DNA of 64,000 nt from Mucilaginibacter sp. (GTDB lineage: Bacteria; Bacteroidota; Bacteroidia; Sphingobacteriales; Sphingobacteriaceae), in assembly GCF_028288225.1 (NCBI RefSeq), contig NZ_JAQBOC010000094.1:62001-126000 (forward strand), written 5' to 3'. The stretch's first letter is position 1. Each line of letters opens with the position of its first letter. The notes under the pieces are model-generated. The model made no database searches. It was not told the DNA's origin and was given only the letters and a program-made list of their open reading frames with translations. The position numbers were made by a program, and so were the translations under genes. Positions 16,647 to 25,794 of the stretch are shown in pieces.

Positions 16647-17009
16647 ATGGAGAAATTATCTAAGCAAGAGGAAGAAGCGATGCAGGCAGTATGGCAGTTT
16701 GGCAAGGGTTTTATAAAAGATTTTCTAGATCTGCTTGAAGACCCCAAGCCTCCCTACACCACGCTGGCATCAACCGTAAAAAACCTGGAGCGCAAGGGTT
16801 TTGTTGAAAGCGAAAAAATGGGAAACTCATTCCGTTATGCCCCTGCGATATTGGAGGAAGATTACAAAAAGAAATTTATGAATGGTTTTGTAAGCGATTA
16901 TTTTCAAAACTCCTATAAAGACCTGGTTACGTTTTTCGCCAACGACAAAAAAATCAGCGCCAGTGAATTAAAAGAGATCATTAAACTTATTGAAAACCCT
17001 AAATCCTGA
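16647..17009 (+). CDS. BlaI/MecI family transcriptional repressor
   Basis: The product is a 120-residue winged-helix repressor. The DNA-binding part is LSKQEEEAMQAVWQ...YTTLASTVKNLERKGFVESEKMGNSFRYAP, which matches BlaI, and the C-terminal helices would dimerise. It is followed after 5 bases by an M56 metallopeptidase gene, the standard repressor/sensor operon. By analogy with BlaR1-BlaI, signal-activated proteolysis would remove the repressor from the dyads at 16607-16642. No beta-lactamase gene is nearby, so the regulon is unknown. Confidence 0.9.
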   Translation: MEKLSKQEEEAMQAVWQFGKGFIKDFLDLLEDPKPPYTTLASTVKNLERKGFVESEKMGNSFRYAPAILEEDYKKKFMNGFVSDYFQNSYKDLVTFFANDKKISASELKEIIKLIENPKS

Positions 17010-17014
17010 AAGCC

Positions 17015-18907
17015 ATGCCAGCTTTGTTTGTTTTCCTGTTTAAAGTAAATATTGCCCTCCTATTATTTTGCGCGGGTTATTACCTGGTGTTGAGGCATCT
17101 TACCTTTTACACTTTAAACCGTATTTACCTTGCTGCCGCGATATTATTTGCAACTATATATCCTAAAATAAATCTTTCGGGCTTTTTTGAACACCATCAG
17201 CAAATAGCAAAACCTGTGGAGGTTATTATTTTGAACTGGCAGGCACCCGCTAAGGCACTTATTAAACCGATTGCACAGCCAAATTACTGGTTATGGGCCG
17301 AAGTGGTTTTATGGGCAGGCGTCTTATTATTTGCATTACGGTTACTGGTGCAACTATATTCATTATACAAATTATATCGAAGTTCAACCGCTACTAAAAT
17401 TCATGATCATGACGTAAGGGTGATCAACAGTGATACAGGTCCGTTTTCATTCTGGAAAAGCATCTATATCAATCCGGCAAAACATGATCCGTCAGATTTG
17501 AGATCGATACTGTTGCATGAACAGATCCATGTTAGTGAATGGCACACGCTGGATGTATTATTGGCTGAATTAAGCACCATATTTTACTGGTTTAATCCGG
17601 GAGTTTGGCTGATGAAAAAAGCTGTCCGCGAAAATATTGAATTCATAACCGACCGTAAAATATTAAATACCGGTACCGATAGTAAACAATATCAATATAG
17701 CCTGGTGAACGTAAGTTTCTCTGCCGCGCCGCAGGGAATTGTGAACCATTTTAATATATCAACCATTAAAAAAAGAATTATCATGATGAACGCAAAAAGA
17801 TCTTCGAAATTCAACTTAACCCGCTACGCATTTTTAGTGCCTGCTGTGGTTGCCCTGCTGCTGGTTTTCAGCATTTCAAAAGCCGCTTTGGTTAAAAAAA
17901 GCAGTCCTGTTATTAAAGCATTTTCAGCTATAACAAATAAATCCATAGAAAAACAGACCCCAAAAAACACTGCCTTAAAATTAATTGCTCCACATAATAA
18001 AACCCTTACAATGCAGTCGGTTATTAATAAGCATACAACCGATACCATAAGAAAAGGCAAATTTTCTATGAGCTTTAACGGAAAAAAAGATTCGATAAAT
18101 TATGTTATAAACGGCATTAAAGCTACTCAAGACGACCTAAAAGCACTTAATGCTGATAAAATTGAGAGTGTTACTGTATATAGCGTCGGCAGCCTTGATA
18201 AATTAATAGCCAATCTTGACAAAAAAAATAGCATTTTGTGTATAACAACAAATGACTCTCAAGCTGGCAAAAAGTTCAAGGAAAAATTAGATAAACTGGA
18301 TAACCATAAATATACGATAGTTAGCGATGGAAATGGCATTGCTACAATCAGCGACGCTAAAGACATCAATAAAATTGTGGTTGTAAATGGTACATCTAAA
18401 GGTTCAGGTGCAACATTCAGTGTTGATGATTCAGATAACATAGCCATTGCAGGTTCAAACAATGGTGCCGCAACCGTTCAAGCATTTGACCAAAATGGCA
18501 ATAAACATGCAACATTAACGCTGCGTAAAAACTATAAAAACGGAGAGCCCGTTAGAGTGTATACCTCTATAAACGGGGACACTTCCAATAAAGCCGCAAT
18601 TTATACCCTATCTTTTGACACTGCAACCATGGGGCATAAGCTAAATTCAAGGCTTTATAAAAGCGGAGTTAGTTATAATTCAAACGCCACAATAGCTTTC
18701 GCAAATCCAAGATCAACTATTAGTCATCTTTCTGATAAACTGATCATCATTAATGGCAAAATAGCCTCAGAAGCAGATTTGAAAAAGATCTCGGCCTTTG
18801 ATATTGACCGCATGATTTTAAAAACCGATGATGAAACTAAGGAGCTTTACGGTGATAAGGCCAAAAACGGAATTGTTTTTATAGTGACAAAGAAGGGGGT
18901 TAAATAG
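17015..18907 (+). CDS. M56 family metallopeptidase sensor (BlaR1-like) with two plug-like C-terminal repeats
   Basis: The product has 630 residues. Membrane helices near residues 5-25, 37-52 and 92-115 flank a zinc peptidase domain with HEQIH (168-172) and a downstream ENIEFITDR that should give the third ligand. A fourth membrane helix lies near 270-288. The outer part is not a penicillin-binding domain. It has two related blocks of a TonB-receptor-plug-like type: YVINGIKATQDDLKALNADKI...TVY near 365-400, and IIINGKIASEADLKKISAFDI...ELYGDKAKNGIVFIVTKKG at the C-terminus. The protein likely senses an envelope signal and relieves the upstream BlaI-type repressor. Confidence 0.85.
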   Translation: MPALFVFLFKVNIALLLFCAGYYLVLRHLTFYTLNRIYLAAAILFATIYPKINLSGFFEHHQQIAKPVEVIILNWQAPAKALIKPIAQPNYWLWAEVVLWAGVLLFALRLLVQLYSLYKLYRSSTATKIHDHDVRVINSDTGPFSFWKSIYINPAKHDPSDLRSILLHEQIHVSEWHTLDVLLAELSTIFYWFNPGVWLMKKAVRENIEFITDRKILNTGTDSKQYQYSLVNVSFSAAPQGIVNHFNISTIKKRIIMMNAKRSSKFNLTRYAFLVPAVVALLLVFSISKAALVKKSSPVIKAFSAITNKSIEKQTPKNTALKLIAPHNKTLTMQSVINKHTTDTIRKGKFSMSFNGKKDSINYVINGIKATQDDLKALNADKIESVTVYSVGSLDKLIANLDKKNSILCITTNDSQAGKKFKEKLDKLDNHKYTIVSDGNGIATISDAKDINKIVVVNGTSKGSGATFSVDDSDNIAIAGSNNGAATVQAFDQNGNKHATLTLRKNYKNGEPVRVYTSINGDTSNKAAIYTLSFDTATMGHKLNSRLYKSGVSYNSNATIAFANPRSTISHLSDKLIIINGKIASEADLKKISAFDIDRMILKTDDETKELYGDKAKNGIVFIVTKKGVK

Positions 18908-19010
18908 GTTGATTAAGTTGGATTGGGTTGATTAGGTTAAAACAGTTAATAATACGAGTTATTTGATAATAAAACTTAATCAACCATTCAACCCAATCAA
19001 CCAACTCAAC
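18907..19010. repeat. Word-repeat palindrome (GTTGATTAAGTTGGATTGGG family), convergent terminator
   Basis: The left arm 18907-18938 uses GGTTGATT, AAGTTGGATT and GGGTTGATT words. The right arm 18973-19010 is the imperfect complement. It starts at the stop of the M56 gene and ends inside the stop of the topoisomerase gene (Ser-stop is written by AGTTGA of the repeat). The same family occurs at 40451-40648, 50806-50925 and 52508-52570. Confidence 0.7.
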
Positions 19011-20091
19011 TGGCTTCGGCCAGTTTTTCGTTTTCCAATATTTTGAGCAATGCTTTTTCGGCAATATTTAAGTCGGCCGAGTCAACATCTTTTTCCTGAT
19101 CAATATTTTTTATGTATTTAAAAATGGCGCCGTCCTCATAGCTTTTTATGACCGTTGGGTGTACATAGTATTTTTTACAAACGGTACGGGTATTGCCTAA
19201 GTTTATAGCCACCTCATCTAACACGTTTACAATTTTCTTTTTACATTCAGTAATTGTTTCAAATTCACCGGCTTGCTTAAATGCATATAAAGCGCTCACA
19301 CTGCCAGCCCATGTACGAAAATCTTTGGCAGTAAAATCTTCGCCGGTTATTTCTTTCAGGTAATTATTTACATCACCTGAACCAATTGCACAGCGCTCTC
19401 CATCTGCATTATAATATTGAAAAAGCTCCTTCCCCGGAATCTCCCGGCATTGCTTTACCAGCTTTGCAAGTTTCCTGCTTTGTAATGATATTTTATGATA
19501 GACGCCTTTTTTGCCTTTAAACTCAAAATTTAGCGTCGATCCCTCAATTTGCACGTGCCGGTTCATCAGGGTGGTTAATCCGAATGAGCCGTATAGCTTT
19601 TTGTACGACTCGTTCCCTACCCTTATGCCGGTTAGCTCCATCAGCCTTACTACTAATGCAACAATTTTATCATGATCAAGGTTATGGCGGGCAAGATCCT
19701 TATCTACCTGTTTTCTGATAGCCGGTAAACAGGCTGCAAATGTTTGTAAACGATGATATTTGGATTGATTGCGAATTTTGTTCCAATCAGGATGATAGCG
19801 GTACTGCTTTCTGCCTGCTGCATCGGTTCCTGTAAACTGTAAGTGCCCATTCTCATATGGGGAAATCCATACATTGGTATAGGCAGGCGGGATAACCAAT
19901 TTATTAAAACGGGTTATTAAATTTTTTTCTTTAACCAAATTACCGTCAGCATTATAATAGCTCCAGCCCTTACCTGCCTTTTTCCGGGTATAGCCCGGTG
20001 TGGAATCAGATGCATAACGCAAGCCTACAGCTTTAGCAGTAACTTCAGGATCGCGGCCTATTTTTTCAAGTTTGGTTAGCAGCCTGTTCAT
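19006..20091 (-). CDS. DNA topoisomerase IB (poxvirus/bacterial type)
   Basis: The product is a 361-residue type IB topoisomerase that relaxes supercoils through a 3'-phosphotyrosine intermediate. The N-terminal domain contains GKGWSYYNADG and the FTGTDAAGRKQYRYHP segment. The catalytic domain shows LTGIRVGNESY (first Arg), KGKKGVYHKI (Lys), DFRTWAGS (second Arg) and the tyrosine segment GNTRTVCKKYYVHP with probable nucleophile Tyr309. The length is typical (about 340-380). Bacterial copies are accessory rather than essential. The last residue and stop are encoded in an intergenic repeat, so the exact C-terminus probably varies between strains. Confidence 0.93.
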   Translation of the reverse strand: MNRLLTKLEKIGRDPEVTAKAVGLRYASDSTPGYTRKKAGKGWSYYNADGNLVKEKNLITRFNKLVIPPAYTNVWISPYENGHLQFTGTDAAGRKQYRYHPDWNKIRNQSKYHRLQTFAACLPAIRKQVDKDLARHNLDHDKIVALVVRLMELTGIRVGNESYKKLYGSFGLTTLMNRHVQIEGSTLNFEFKGKKGVYHKISLQSRKLAKLVKQCREIPGKELFQYYNADGERCAIGSGDVNNYLKEITGEDFTAKDFRTWAGSVSALYAFKQAGEFETITECKKKIVNVLDEVAINLGNTRTVCKKYYVHPTVIKSYEDGAIFKYIKNIDQEKDVDSADLNIAEKALLKILENEKLAEAS

Positions 20092-20198
20092 CGCAGGTAT
20101 AACAAGTTGTTAAGATTTAAGTTTTGTCGGCTCATATACAATAATGCATTCAATTAAAAATCAATTAATTACATTTGATAACAACAGAAAAAAGACAA

Positions 20199-20669
20199 AT
20201 GGAGCTAATGCCTATAAAAGAGCATCTTCATGAAAACAAACAATTTACCGACAACCCTGATTGCCAGGAAGGTATTTATATGACGATTGATTTTTACAGA
20301 AAAGTTGGATATAACCCTCCGTGGATAAGTTACTATTTTCAATTAGACGGACAATTAGTTGCAGGCGGAGCTTTTAAGGGTAAACCCGTGAATGGCAAGG
20401 TTGAAATTGCTTATGGCGTTTTTCCGCAACACCGGCAAAAAGGAATAGGCACACAGGTAGCTGCCGAATTAGTGCTACTATCACTCAACACTGCTCCATC
20501 TGTCATTATTACTGCACGTACCCTTGCCGAAGAAAATTACTCAACCTGCATATTGCGCAAAAACAACTTTAAATTTTCAGGAACTGTTATGGATGAAGAA
20601 GATGGTGAAGTTTGGGAATGGGAGTATCAGCCTCAATTTACCGACACGCCTTTTTTGACCAGCCGCTGA
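20199..20669 (+). CDS. GNAT family N-acetyltransferase
   Basis: The product is a 156-residue acetyltransferase. The acetyl-CoA motif is FPQHRQKGIGTQVAAEL, preceded by the strand GKVEIAYGV and followed by ARTLAEENYSTCILRKNNFKFSG, as in RimJ/RimL-like and other GNATs. The ATG at 20199 is preferred to a TTG eight codons earlier. The substrate is unknown. It sits between divergent topoisomerase IB and the aldo/keto reductase gene, 53 bases upstream of the latter, so it may share its transcript. Confidence 0.85.
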   Translation: MELMPIKEHLHENKQFTDNPDCQEGIYMTIDFYRKVGYNPPWISYYFQLDGQLVAGGAFKGKPVNGKVEIAYGVFPQHRQKGIGTQVAAELVLLSLNTAPSVIITARTLAEENYSTCILRKNNFKFSGTVMDEEDGEVWEWEYQPQFTDTPFLTSR

Positions 20670-20722
20670 CTGTTTTTAATCCATAAAGGCTGAATTTTAC
20701 TTTTATAACAAACATCAAACTT

Positions 20723-21748
20723 ATGAAATACAATTTTTTAGGAAACACCGGCCTGGCGGTCTCCGAGCTATGTTTTGGCACCATGACATTCGGCGGCAAA
20801 GGATACTGGGAAGCCATCGGTACAATTCAGCAACAAGGCGTAAACGATCTGATGAAGGTTGTAATAGATTCTGGCATTAATTTTATTGATACAGCCAATG
20901 TTTATTCGTTTGGCGAATCGGAAAAGCTACTGGGTCAATCCATAAAAGATCTGGGCTTTAGTCGCAACGAACTGGTAATTGCTACCAAAGTACGCGGCCG
21001 CATGGGCGAAGGTGCGAATGATATGGGCCTTTCACGTTATCATATTTTTCAATCCGTTGATGACAGTTTAAAGCGTTTACAGCTTGATCATATTGATATT
21101 TTGTATGTACACGGCGCTGATCCAAAAACTTCGGTTGAAGAAACTGTGCGTGCCCTTAATGATGTTGTACTAACAGGCAAAGTACGTTATATTGCGATTT
21201 GCAATTGGCCGGCATGGATGGTGATGAAAGCCATAGCAATAACGGAAAAACATGGCTGGAATAAATTTATGGGCCTTCAATATTTTTATTCATTAGCCGC
21301 GCGCGATATTGAAAGAGAATTGTTGCCCCTGGCTGCCGACCAAAACATTGGTGTAATGCCCTGGAGCCCGCTGGCAGGTGGTTTCCTTGGCGGCAAATAT
21401 GGCCGTAACGCAGAAAAAGCGGAAGGCAGCCGCAGGGATACTTTTGATTTTCCGCCCATTAATAAAGATAAAACCTACGATATTATTGATGTAATTACCG
21501 AAGTTGGCAAACAGCACAATGTTTCGGTAGCTGAAGTGGCTTTGGCCTGGGTTCGCCAGCAAAAAGGAGTGACCAGCACCATTATCGGCGCTAAAAATAT
21601 TGAACAGCTGAATGCGAACATCAAATCAACTGAATTACAACTTTCAGCAGATGACCTGAAAAAGCTTGATGAAGTAAGTGCATTACCCAAAGAATATCCT
21701 GCCTGGATGGTTGAACGGCAGGCTGCGGACAGGGAATTGAAATACTAG
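20723..21748 (+). CDS. Aldo/keto reductase
   Basis: The product is a 341-residue NADPH-dependent reductase with a TIM-barrel fold. It shows the aldo/keto reductase signatures GINFIDTANVYSFGESEKLLGQ (catalytic Asp and Tyr), IATKVRG (Lys), DILYVHGAD (His) and the C-terminal IIGAKNIEQLNANIKS cofactor loop. The group resembles YajO/Tas-type enzymes acting on small aldehydes. The substrate is unknown. It ends at a 15-bp stem hairpin that starts 12 bases past the stop. Confidence 0.92.
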   Translation: MKYNFLGNTGLAVSELCFGTMTFGGKGYWEAIGTIQQQGVNDLMKVVIDSGINFIDTANVYSFGESEKLLGQSIKDLGFSRNELVIATKVRGRMGEGANDMGLSRYHIFQSVDDSLKRLQLDHIDILYVHGADPKTSVEETVRALNDVVLTGKVRYIAICNWPAWMVMKAIAITEKHGWNKFMGLQYFYSLAARDIERELLPLAADQNIGVMPWSPLAGGFLGGKYGRNAEKAEGSRRDTFDFPPINKDKTYDIIDVITEVGKQHNVSVAEVALAWVRQQKGVTSTIIGAKNIEQLNANIKSTELQLSADDLKKLDEVSALPKEYPAWMVERQAADRELKY

Positions 21749-21760
21749 TCTTGAGTTATT

Positions 21761-21802
21761 AGTCTTGAGTCGTAATCTCTTTTTGACTTACGACTCAAGA
21801 CT
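21761..21802. terminator. Perfect 15-bp stem, bidirectional terminator (GTCTTGAGTCGTAA words)
   Basis: The arms 21761-21775 and 21788-21802 are fully complementary. The word TCTTGAGT is also repeated at 21749-21757, right at the stop of the reductase gene. It lies between convergent genes. Related words occur at 30146-30175 and 60324-60356. Confidence 0.75.
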
Positions 21803-21809
21803 TTAAACT

Positions 21810-22823
21810 TCAGACTGACTTCAGCACACTCACTACATGCTCCACCTGCTCAGGGTGTACATCAAGGTGCAGCACAAAGCGGATGCGGTGTTTATCGGTT
21901 GATAATGCTTTTATACCTTTTTCTTCCAGCTTTTGCAGAACAATACTTGCAGGCTCAACGGTATCAAACAAAACAATATTGGTTTCCTGCGGCAATACAT
22001 TGGCAACCCAGCCGCACTTCCCCAGCTCATCAGCAAGGATCTGCGCATGAGTGTGGTCGATTTTTAATCTTTCAACATGGTGATCAAGGGCGTAAATACC
22101 TGCGGCAGCTAAAAATCCTGCCTGGCGCATCCCTCCCCCAAAAACCTTGCGGATCCGGCGCGCATATTTTATAGTTTCCTTATCTGCCAGGAACACGGAG
22201 CCAACAGGAGCGCCTAAACCTTTTGAAAGACAGACGGAAATGCCGTCAAAATACTTACCATAATCTGCAGCCCTATCACCCGTATGGATCAAAGCATTAA
22301 AAATGCGGGCGCCATCCAGATGAAGCTTTAGCCCTTTGCTGTTACATAACTCAGCTATTGGCTTTATTTGTTCAATTGTGTAGCAGCTTCCTCCGCCCTT
22401 GTTAACCGTGTTTTCAAGCACCACCAAGCTAGTATGCGGATAATGAATATTTTCTGCATTAATTTCCGGCTCAATCATTTCGGCAGTAATAATACCGCGA
22501 TAACCGTTCAATAAACGGGTTGACACGCCTGAGTTAAAGGCTATTCCCCCACCCTCATAACGGTAAACATGCGCAGTTTGATCAGCAATCAGTTCATCTA
22601 ATGGTTGGGTAAAGCATTTAATGGCTACCTGGTTGGTCATGGTGCCTGATGGGCAAAAGATGCCTGCTTCCATTCCAAAAATGGCTGCAGATTTTTCTTC
22701 CAGCTCTTTTATAGTTTCATCCTCCCCAAAAACATCATCGCCCACTTTGGCATTAAACATAGCCTCCAGCATGGCAGGAGTTGGTTTGGTAACGGTATCA
22801 CTTCTTAGATCGACAATCATCAT
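21810..22823 (-). CDS. ltaE: Low-specificity L-threonine aldolase
   Basis: This PLP enzyme cleaves L-threonine or allo-threonine to glycine and acetaldehyde in the cytosol. The 337-residue product begins MIVDLRSDTVTKPTPAML, the family hallmark. It shows GDDVFGED, HLDGARIFNA (Asp170 to the PLP nitrogen) and SVCLSKGLGAPVGS (Lys201, Schiff base). The length is normal (about 335-345). Two ATG codons in tandem open the frame, and either can serve. It is divergent from the Gly-rich secreted protein gene with only 41 bases between starts. Confidence 0.93.
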   Translation of the reverse strand: MMIVDLRSDTVTKPTPAMLEAMFNAKVGDDVFGEDETIKELEEKSAAIFGMEAGIFCPSGTMTNQVAIKCFTQPLDELIADQTAHVYRYEGGGIAFNSGVSTRLLNGYRGIITAEMIEPEINAENIHYPHTSLVVLENTVNKGGGSCYTIEQIKPIAELCNSKGLKLHLDGARIFNALIHTGDRAADYGKYFDGISVCLSKGLGAPVGSVFLADKETIKYARRIRKVFGGGMRQAGFLAAAGIYALDHHVERLKIDHTHAQILADELGKCGWVANVLPQETNIVLFDTVEPASIVLQKLEEKGIKALSTDKHRIRFVLHLDVHPEQVEHVVSVLKSV

Positions 22824-22864
22824 ATTAAATGTTGTAAAATTACGTTATTTGTATTTTAATAGTT

Positions 22865-23560
22865 ATGCGTTCAATTTTAATCATTTTATTTTTTATGCTG
22901 ATAATTGTATCAGCAAAATCGCAATCAAATAAATGGCAACCCGGTCGTTTTACTGATATTAAAGGAAATACCGAATCCGGCTTTATCCGTATAAATCCAT
23001 CTGCTAAAGGCCCAATAAAAGGAGAAGGCTTTATTGAATTTAAAGAAGATAATAAAGCAACCCCGTTTAAATTAAGTGCAAGTGACCTTAAATCATTCGT
23101 GGTAGCAAAAGACAGTTTTGTTGTTGCGCATGCCCCCGGTAACGAAACATGGGCTAAAAATGAGCTTGATTTTGTAAAGGTTGAGATTGATGAAGATGTT
23201 AAGCTGTATATAAGCCGGGGCGGTAAAGGAGGCAAAGGGGGAATCGGAGGTTCAGGAATTGGCTTTGAACCGGGCATTGGCATTGGCACAGGCGGTTATG
23301 GCAGTGGTGTTAGTGGCGGTGTCTCAATCCCCATTGGCGGCGGTGGCGGCTACAGCAACGAAAAAACAGTTTACTACTACGGCACCAACACCGCCGAAAT
23401 GAAGCGCATAACAAATGAAAACTTTGAAGACGTAATGACCGATATTATGGGTGATGAACCAGAGGTAGTTGATAAGATCCACGCCAAAGTTTATATGCTT
23501 GCCAACATTGATAGGTTGATAGCTTATTTTAAACAGGTAAAAGCAGCCGGTAAAAATTAA
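22865..23560 (+). CDS. Secreted protein with glycine-rich insert, unknown function
   Basis: The product has 231 residues with a signal peptide (MRSILIILFFMLIIVSAKSQ). The mature N-terminus resembles a small beta domain seen in Bacteroidota secreted proteins (GRFTDIKGNTESGFIR...GFIEFKEDN). Residues about 118-165 are a Gly/Ser/Ile-rich low-complexity insert, and a helical C-terminal domain (FEDVMTDIMGDEPEVVDKIHAKVYMLANIDRLIAYFKQ) follows. No function is assigned. The glycine insert may be a flexible linker. Confidence 0.65.
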   Translation: MRSILIILFFMLIIVSAKSQSNKWQPGRFTDIKGNTESGFIRINPSAKGPIKGEGFIEFKEDNKATPFKLSASDLKSFVVAKDSFVVAHAPGNETWAKNELDFVKVEIDEDVKLYISRGGKGGKGGIGGSGIGFEPGIGIGTGGYGSGVSGGVSIPIGGGGGYSNEKTVYYYGTNTAEMKRITNENFEDVMTDIMGDEPEVVDKIHAKVYMLANIDRLIAYFKQVKAAGKN

Positions 23561-23586
23561 GCATCATTTTTACGTTCAACGATGCC

Positions 23587-24546
23587 TTAGATCTGCATGG
23601 TTTTGGAGAAGTATTTTTGCAATACCAGTAAGGAAATGATAGCCTCCCGTTTCTGATCAAAAAATTGCCTTACAAAAGCATTCGCATTACTTACAATTCG
23701 CTCGGCTTCATCAGTGTGTTCTATATAGTAATTAAGCTTTTCAATCAGATCGGTATAATCGTCTTTAATTGGTATGTAGTGAAAATCAGGAACCAGTTTC
23801 CCCTCCATAAACCAGGTTTCATATTTAGGTTTTGGCATTACCGCAATTGAGTTTGAAGACATGACCCATTTCAAATTGGTGGCTACATCATTACCTTCCA
23901 AACTCAAAATAAATTTATATTTCAAATGCTGGTCAATAGAAATAGGCGGTTTAAGCCATTTCATATTGCCGCCCTTCTTATTAACCTGGCCCAAATCACA
24001 TAACGGATTATCAAAGTACATTTCCATAAATTTCACTCTGTGGGGCTGGTATATTGTTCCGCGACCTATCAGCATATTTTTTTTATCCCGAAACCGATTT
24101 TTATCGTTAACAAAAAAGAAATGTCGTTTTTTATCCAGTTTCAATAACACGGCGTTCGAATTATCTCCGGCTATGGGCCTGCTTTTTTGTATTGACGGTT
24201 CATTGGGGGTGTAAGTTATATCTCCAAAGAGAAAATTGGCTTTAAGGCTCCCTTTAAAATAACGCAGGTATTCAAAAGCATCAAAATTATACGTTTTGGG
24301 ACTTTTAAAAACCTGCATCTTTTTTAACGCAGTAGCATTATCGCCTATTGGTGCAGGGTTTTCAAGCTTGTTATAATAGTTTATACGGTCTGCCAGCGCG
24401 GCGCCATCGTATCCTCTTATTGATAATAATTTCTTATTGAGCGAGCTCTTATAAAATATTGTTGGTATAATTTGCCGTAAAATATTTTTAGAATAGTACA
24501 GCGCTTTATTCCTCTTAATTTCTTCGCTTATTTTTTTAAAGATCAT
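23587..24546 (-). CDS. Glycosyltransferase family 90-like protein (LPS-modifying)
   Basis: The product has 319 residues and matches the CAP10/GT90 family found in fungal capsule and bacterial LPS-modifying xylosyltransferase-like proteins. Visible family features are RYFKGSLKANFLFGDI, the nucleotide-sugar region KYKFILSLEGNDVATNLKWVMSSNSIAVMP, and the C-terminal YIPIKDDYTDLIEKLNYYIEH. It is short for the family and has no signal or membrane segment. It probably transfers a sugar to a surface glycan, but donor and acceptor are unknown. It reads leftwards behind the flavoprotein gene with a 33-base gap. Confidence 0.8.
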   Translation of the reverse strand: MIFKKISEEIKRNKALYYSKNILRQIIPTIFYKSSLNKKLLSIRGYDGAALADRINYYNKLENPAPIGDNATALKKMQVFKSPKTYNFDAFEYLRYFKGSLKANFLFGDITYTPNEPSIQKSRPIAGDNSNAVLLKLDKKRHFFFVNDKNRFRDKKNMLIGRGTIYQPHRVKFMEMYFDNPLCDLGQVNKKGGNMKWLKPPISIDQHLKYKFILSLEGNDVATNLKWVMSSNSIAVMPKPKYETWFMEGKLVPDFHYIPIKDDYTDLIEKLNYYIEHTDEAERIVSNANAFVRQFFDQKREAIISLLVLQKYFSKTMQI

Positions 24547-24579
24547 ATTAATGTTTCAATCAACCACTAAAGTTCAGGT

Positions 24580-25794
24580 TTACAAACTTTGTGCTATAAC
24601 AAATCCGCTTGCCCAGGCCCATTGAAAATTATAGCCGCCAAGCCAGCCGGTTACATCCACACATTCGCCGCCATAATACAGGCCTGGCAGTTTTTTAACT
24701 TCAAGGGTTTTTGATGACAGTTCATCGGTTGATACACCGCCGCGCATCACCTCGGCTTTGTCGTAACCCTTATCCCCTGCCGGTTTCATCTTAAACTCAT
24801 GGACCAGGCTGCTGATATTCTCTATATCTGTTTTACTTAATGATGCCAGGTTTTTATCTACCGGCAGTTTATCACTTAATGCTTCGGCAAATTTGCGGGT
24901 AAAAAGATTGGCCAAATAAGCCAGCAGCATTTTTTTACCATTTGTTTCACGTTCCTGCTGAATCAGTTCAGCTATATTTTGATTAGGCAGCAGATCGATA
25001 TAAATAAATTCACCAGGCCGCCAATAGGATGAGATCTGCAATATGGCCGGGCCGCTTAGTCCCCAATGCGTAAACAGGATATTTTCTTCAAAGCTGACCC
25101 TATCGTTCCAAACGCGGCAAAAAATACTATTGCCGGATAATTGCTCATACCATGGCTGATCTTTCCCGGTTATTGTCAGCGGTACCAATGCCGGTGCCGT
25201 CTCATTAATTTTTAGGCTGAACTTTTTCGCTGCCCTCAACCCAAAATCAGTTGCGCCCATTTTCGGGATAGGTAATCCACCGGATGCGATCACTGCTTTT
25301 GGGACAGATAGGTTTTCGGTTCTTCCATTCCTTTCCACCGAAACAACAAAACCATTATCAACCTGTTCAATCCCTTTAACTTCTGCATCACACCAGATCT
25401 CCTGCCCCAGATCGGCACAAAGGGAAGTAAATACCTTAATGACATCCTTAGCATTGTTGCTTTCGGGAAAAAGCTGGCCCAAGGTCTTCTCCTTGCCGAT
25501 AATTCCATAAGTCTCAAAAAAGCTGACAGTATCATCAACCGTCCATTGTGATAAAGTTGATTTACAAAAATGTTCATTATCAGAAATAAACTGCTGTGCA
25601 GACGCATACATGTTGGTATAATTACAGCGCCCGCCACCACTGATCAGGATCTTGGCGCCCACTTTATCGTTTTTCTCCAATACCAGTGTTCGCTTGCCTA
25701 AAAATCCGGCTTGCACGGCACACATTAAACCGCAGGCGCCGCCACCAATAATTATCGCGTCAAAGTCTGTTTGTTTTGTTAAATTTGCTGTCAT
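24580..25794 (-). CDS. BaiN/HI0933-type FAD-dependent oxidoreductase
   Basis: The product is a 404-residue flavoprotein of the HI0933-like family. The N-terminal dinucleotide fold AIIIGGGACGLMCAVQAG is followed by VLEKNDKVGAKILISGGGRCNYTN, the family signature, and the C-terminus ends with GLYYGGECVDVTGWLGGYNFQWAWASG, which closes the FAD site. Substrates are poorly known; one relative acts on bile-acid intermediates. The start ATG (25792-25794) shares the CATG palindrome with the nuoA start on the other strand. No internal start could keep the FAD motif, so the overlap is real or the true start is farther upstream. Confidence 0.9.
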   Translation of the reverse strand: MTANLTKQTDFDAIIIGGGACGLMCAVQAGFLGKRTLVLEKNDKVGAKILISGGGRCNYTNMYASAQQFISDNEHFCKSTLSQWTVDDTVSFFETYGIIGKEKTLGQLFPESNNAKDVIKVFTSLCADLGQEIWCDAEVKGIEQVDNGFVVSVERNGRTENLSVPKAVIASGGLPIPKMGATDFGLRAAKKFSLKINETAPALVPLTITGKDQPWYEQLSGNSIFCRVWNDRVSFEENILFTHWGLSGPAILQISSYWRPGEFIYIDLLPNQNIAELIQQERETNGKKMLLAYLANLFTRKFAEALSDKLPVDKNLASLSKTDIENISSLVHEFKMKPAGDKGYDKAEVMRGGVSTDELSSKTLEVKKLPGLYYGGECVDVTGWLGGYNFQWAWASGFVIAQSL

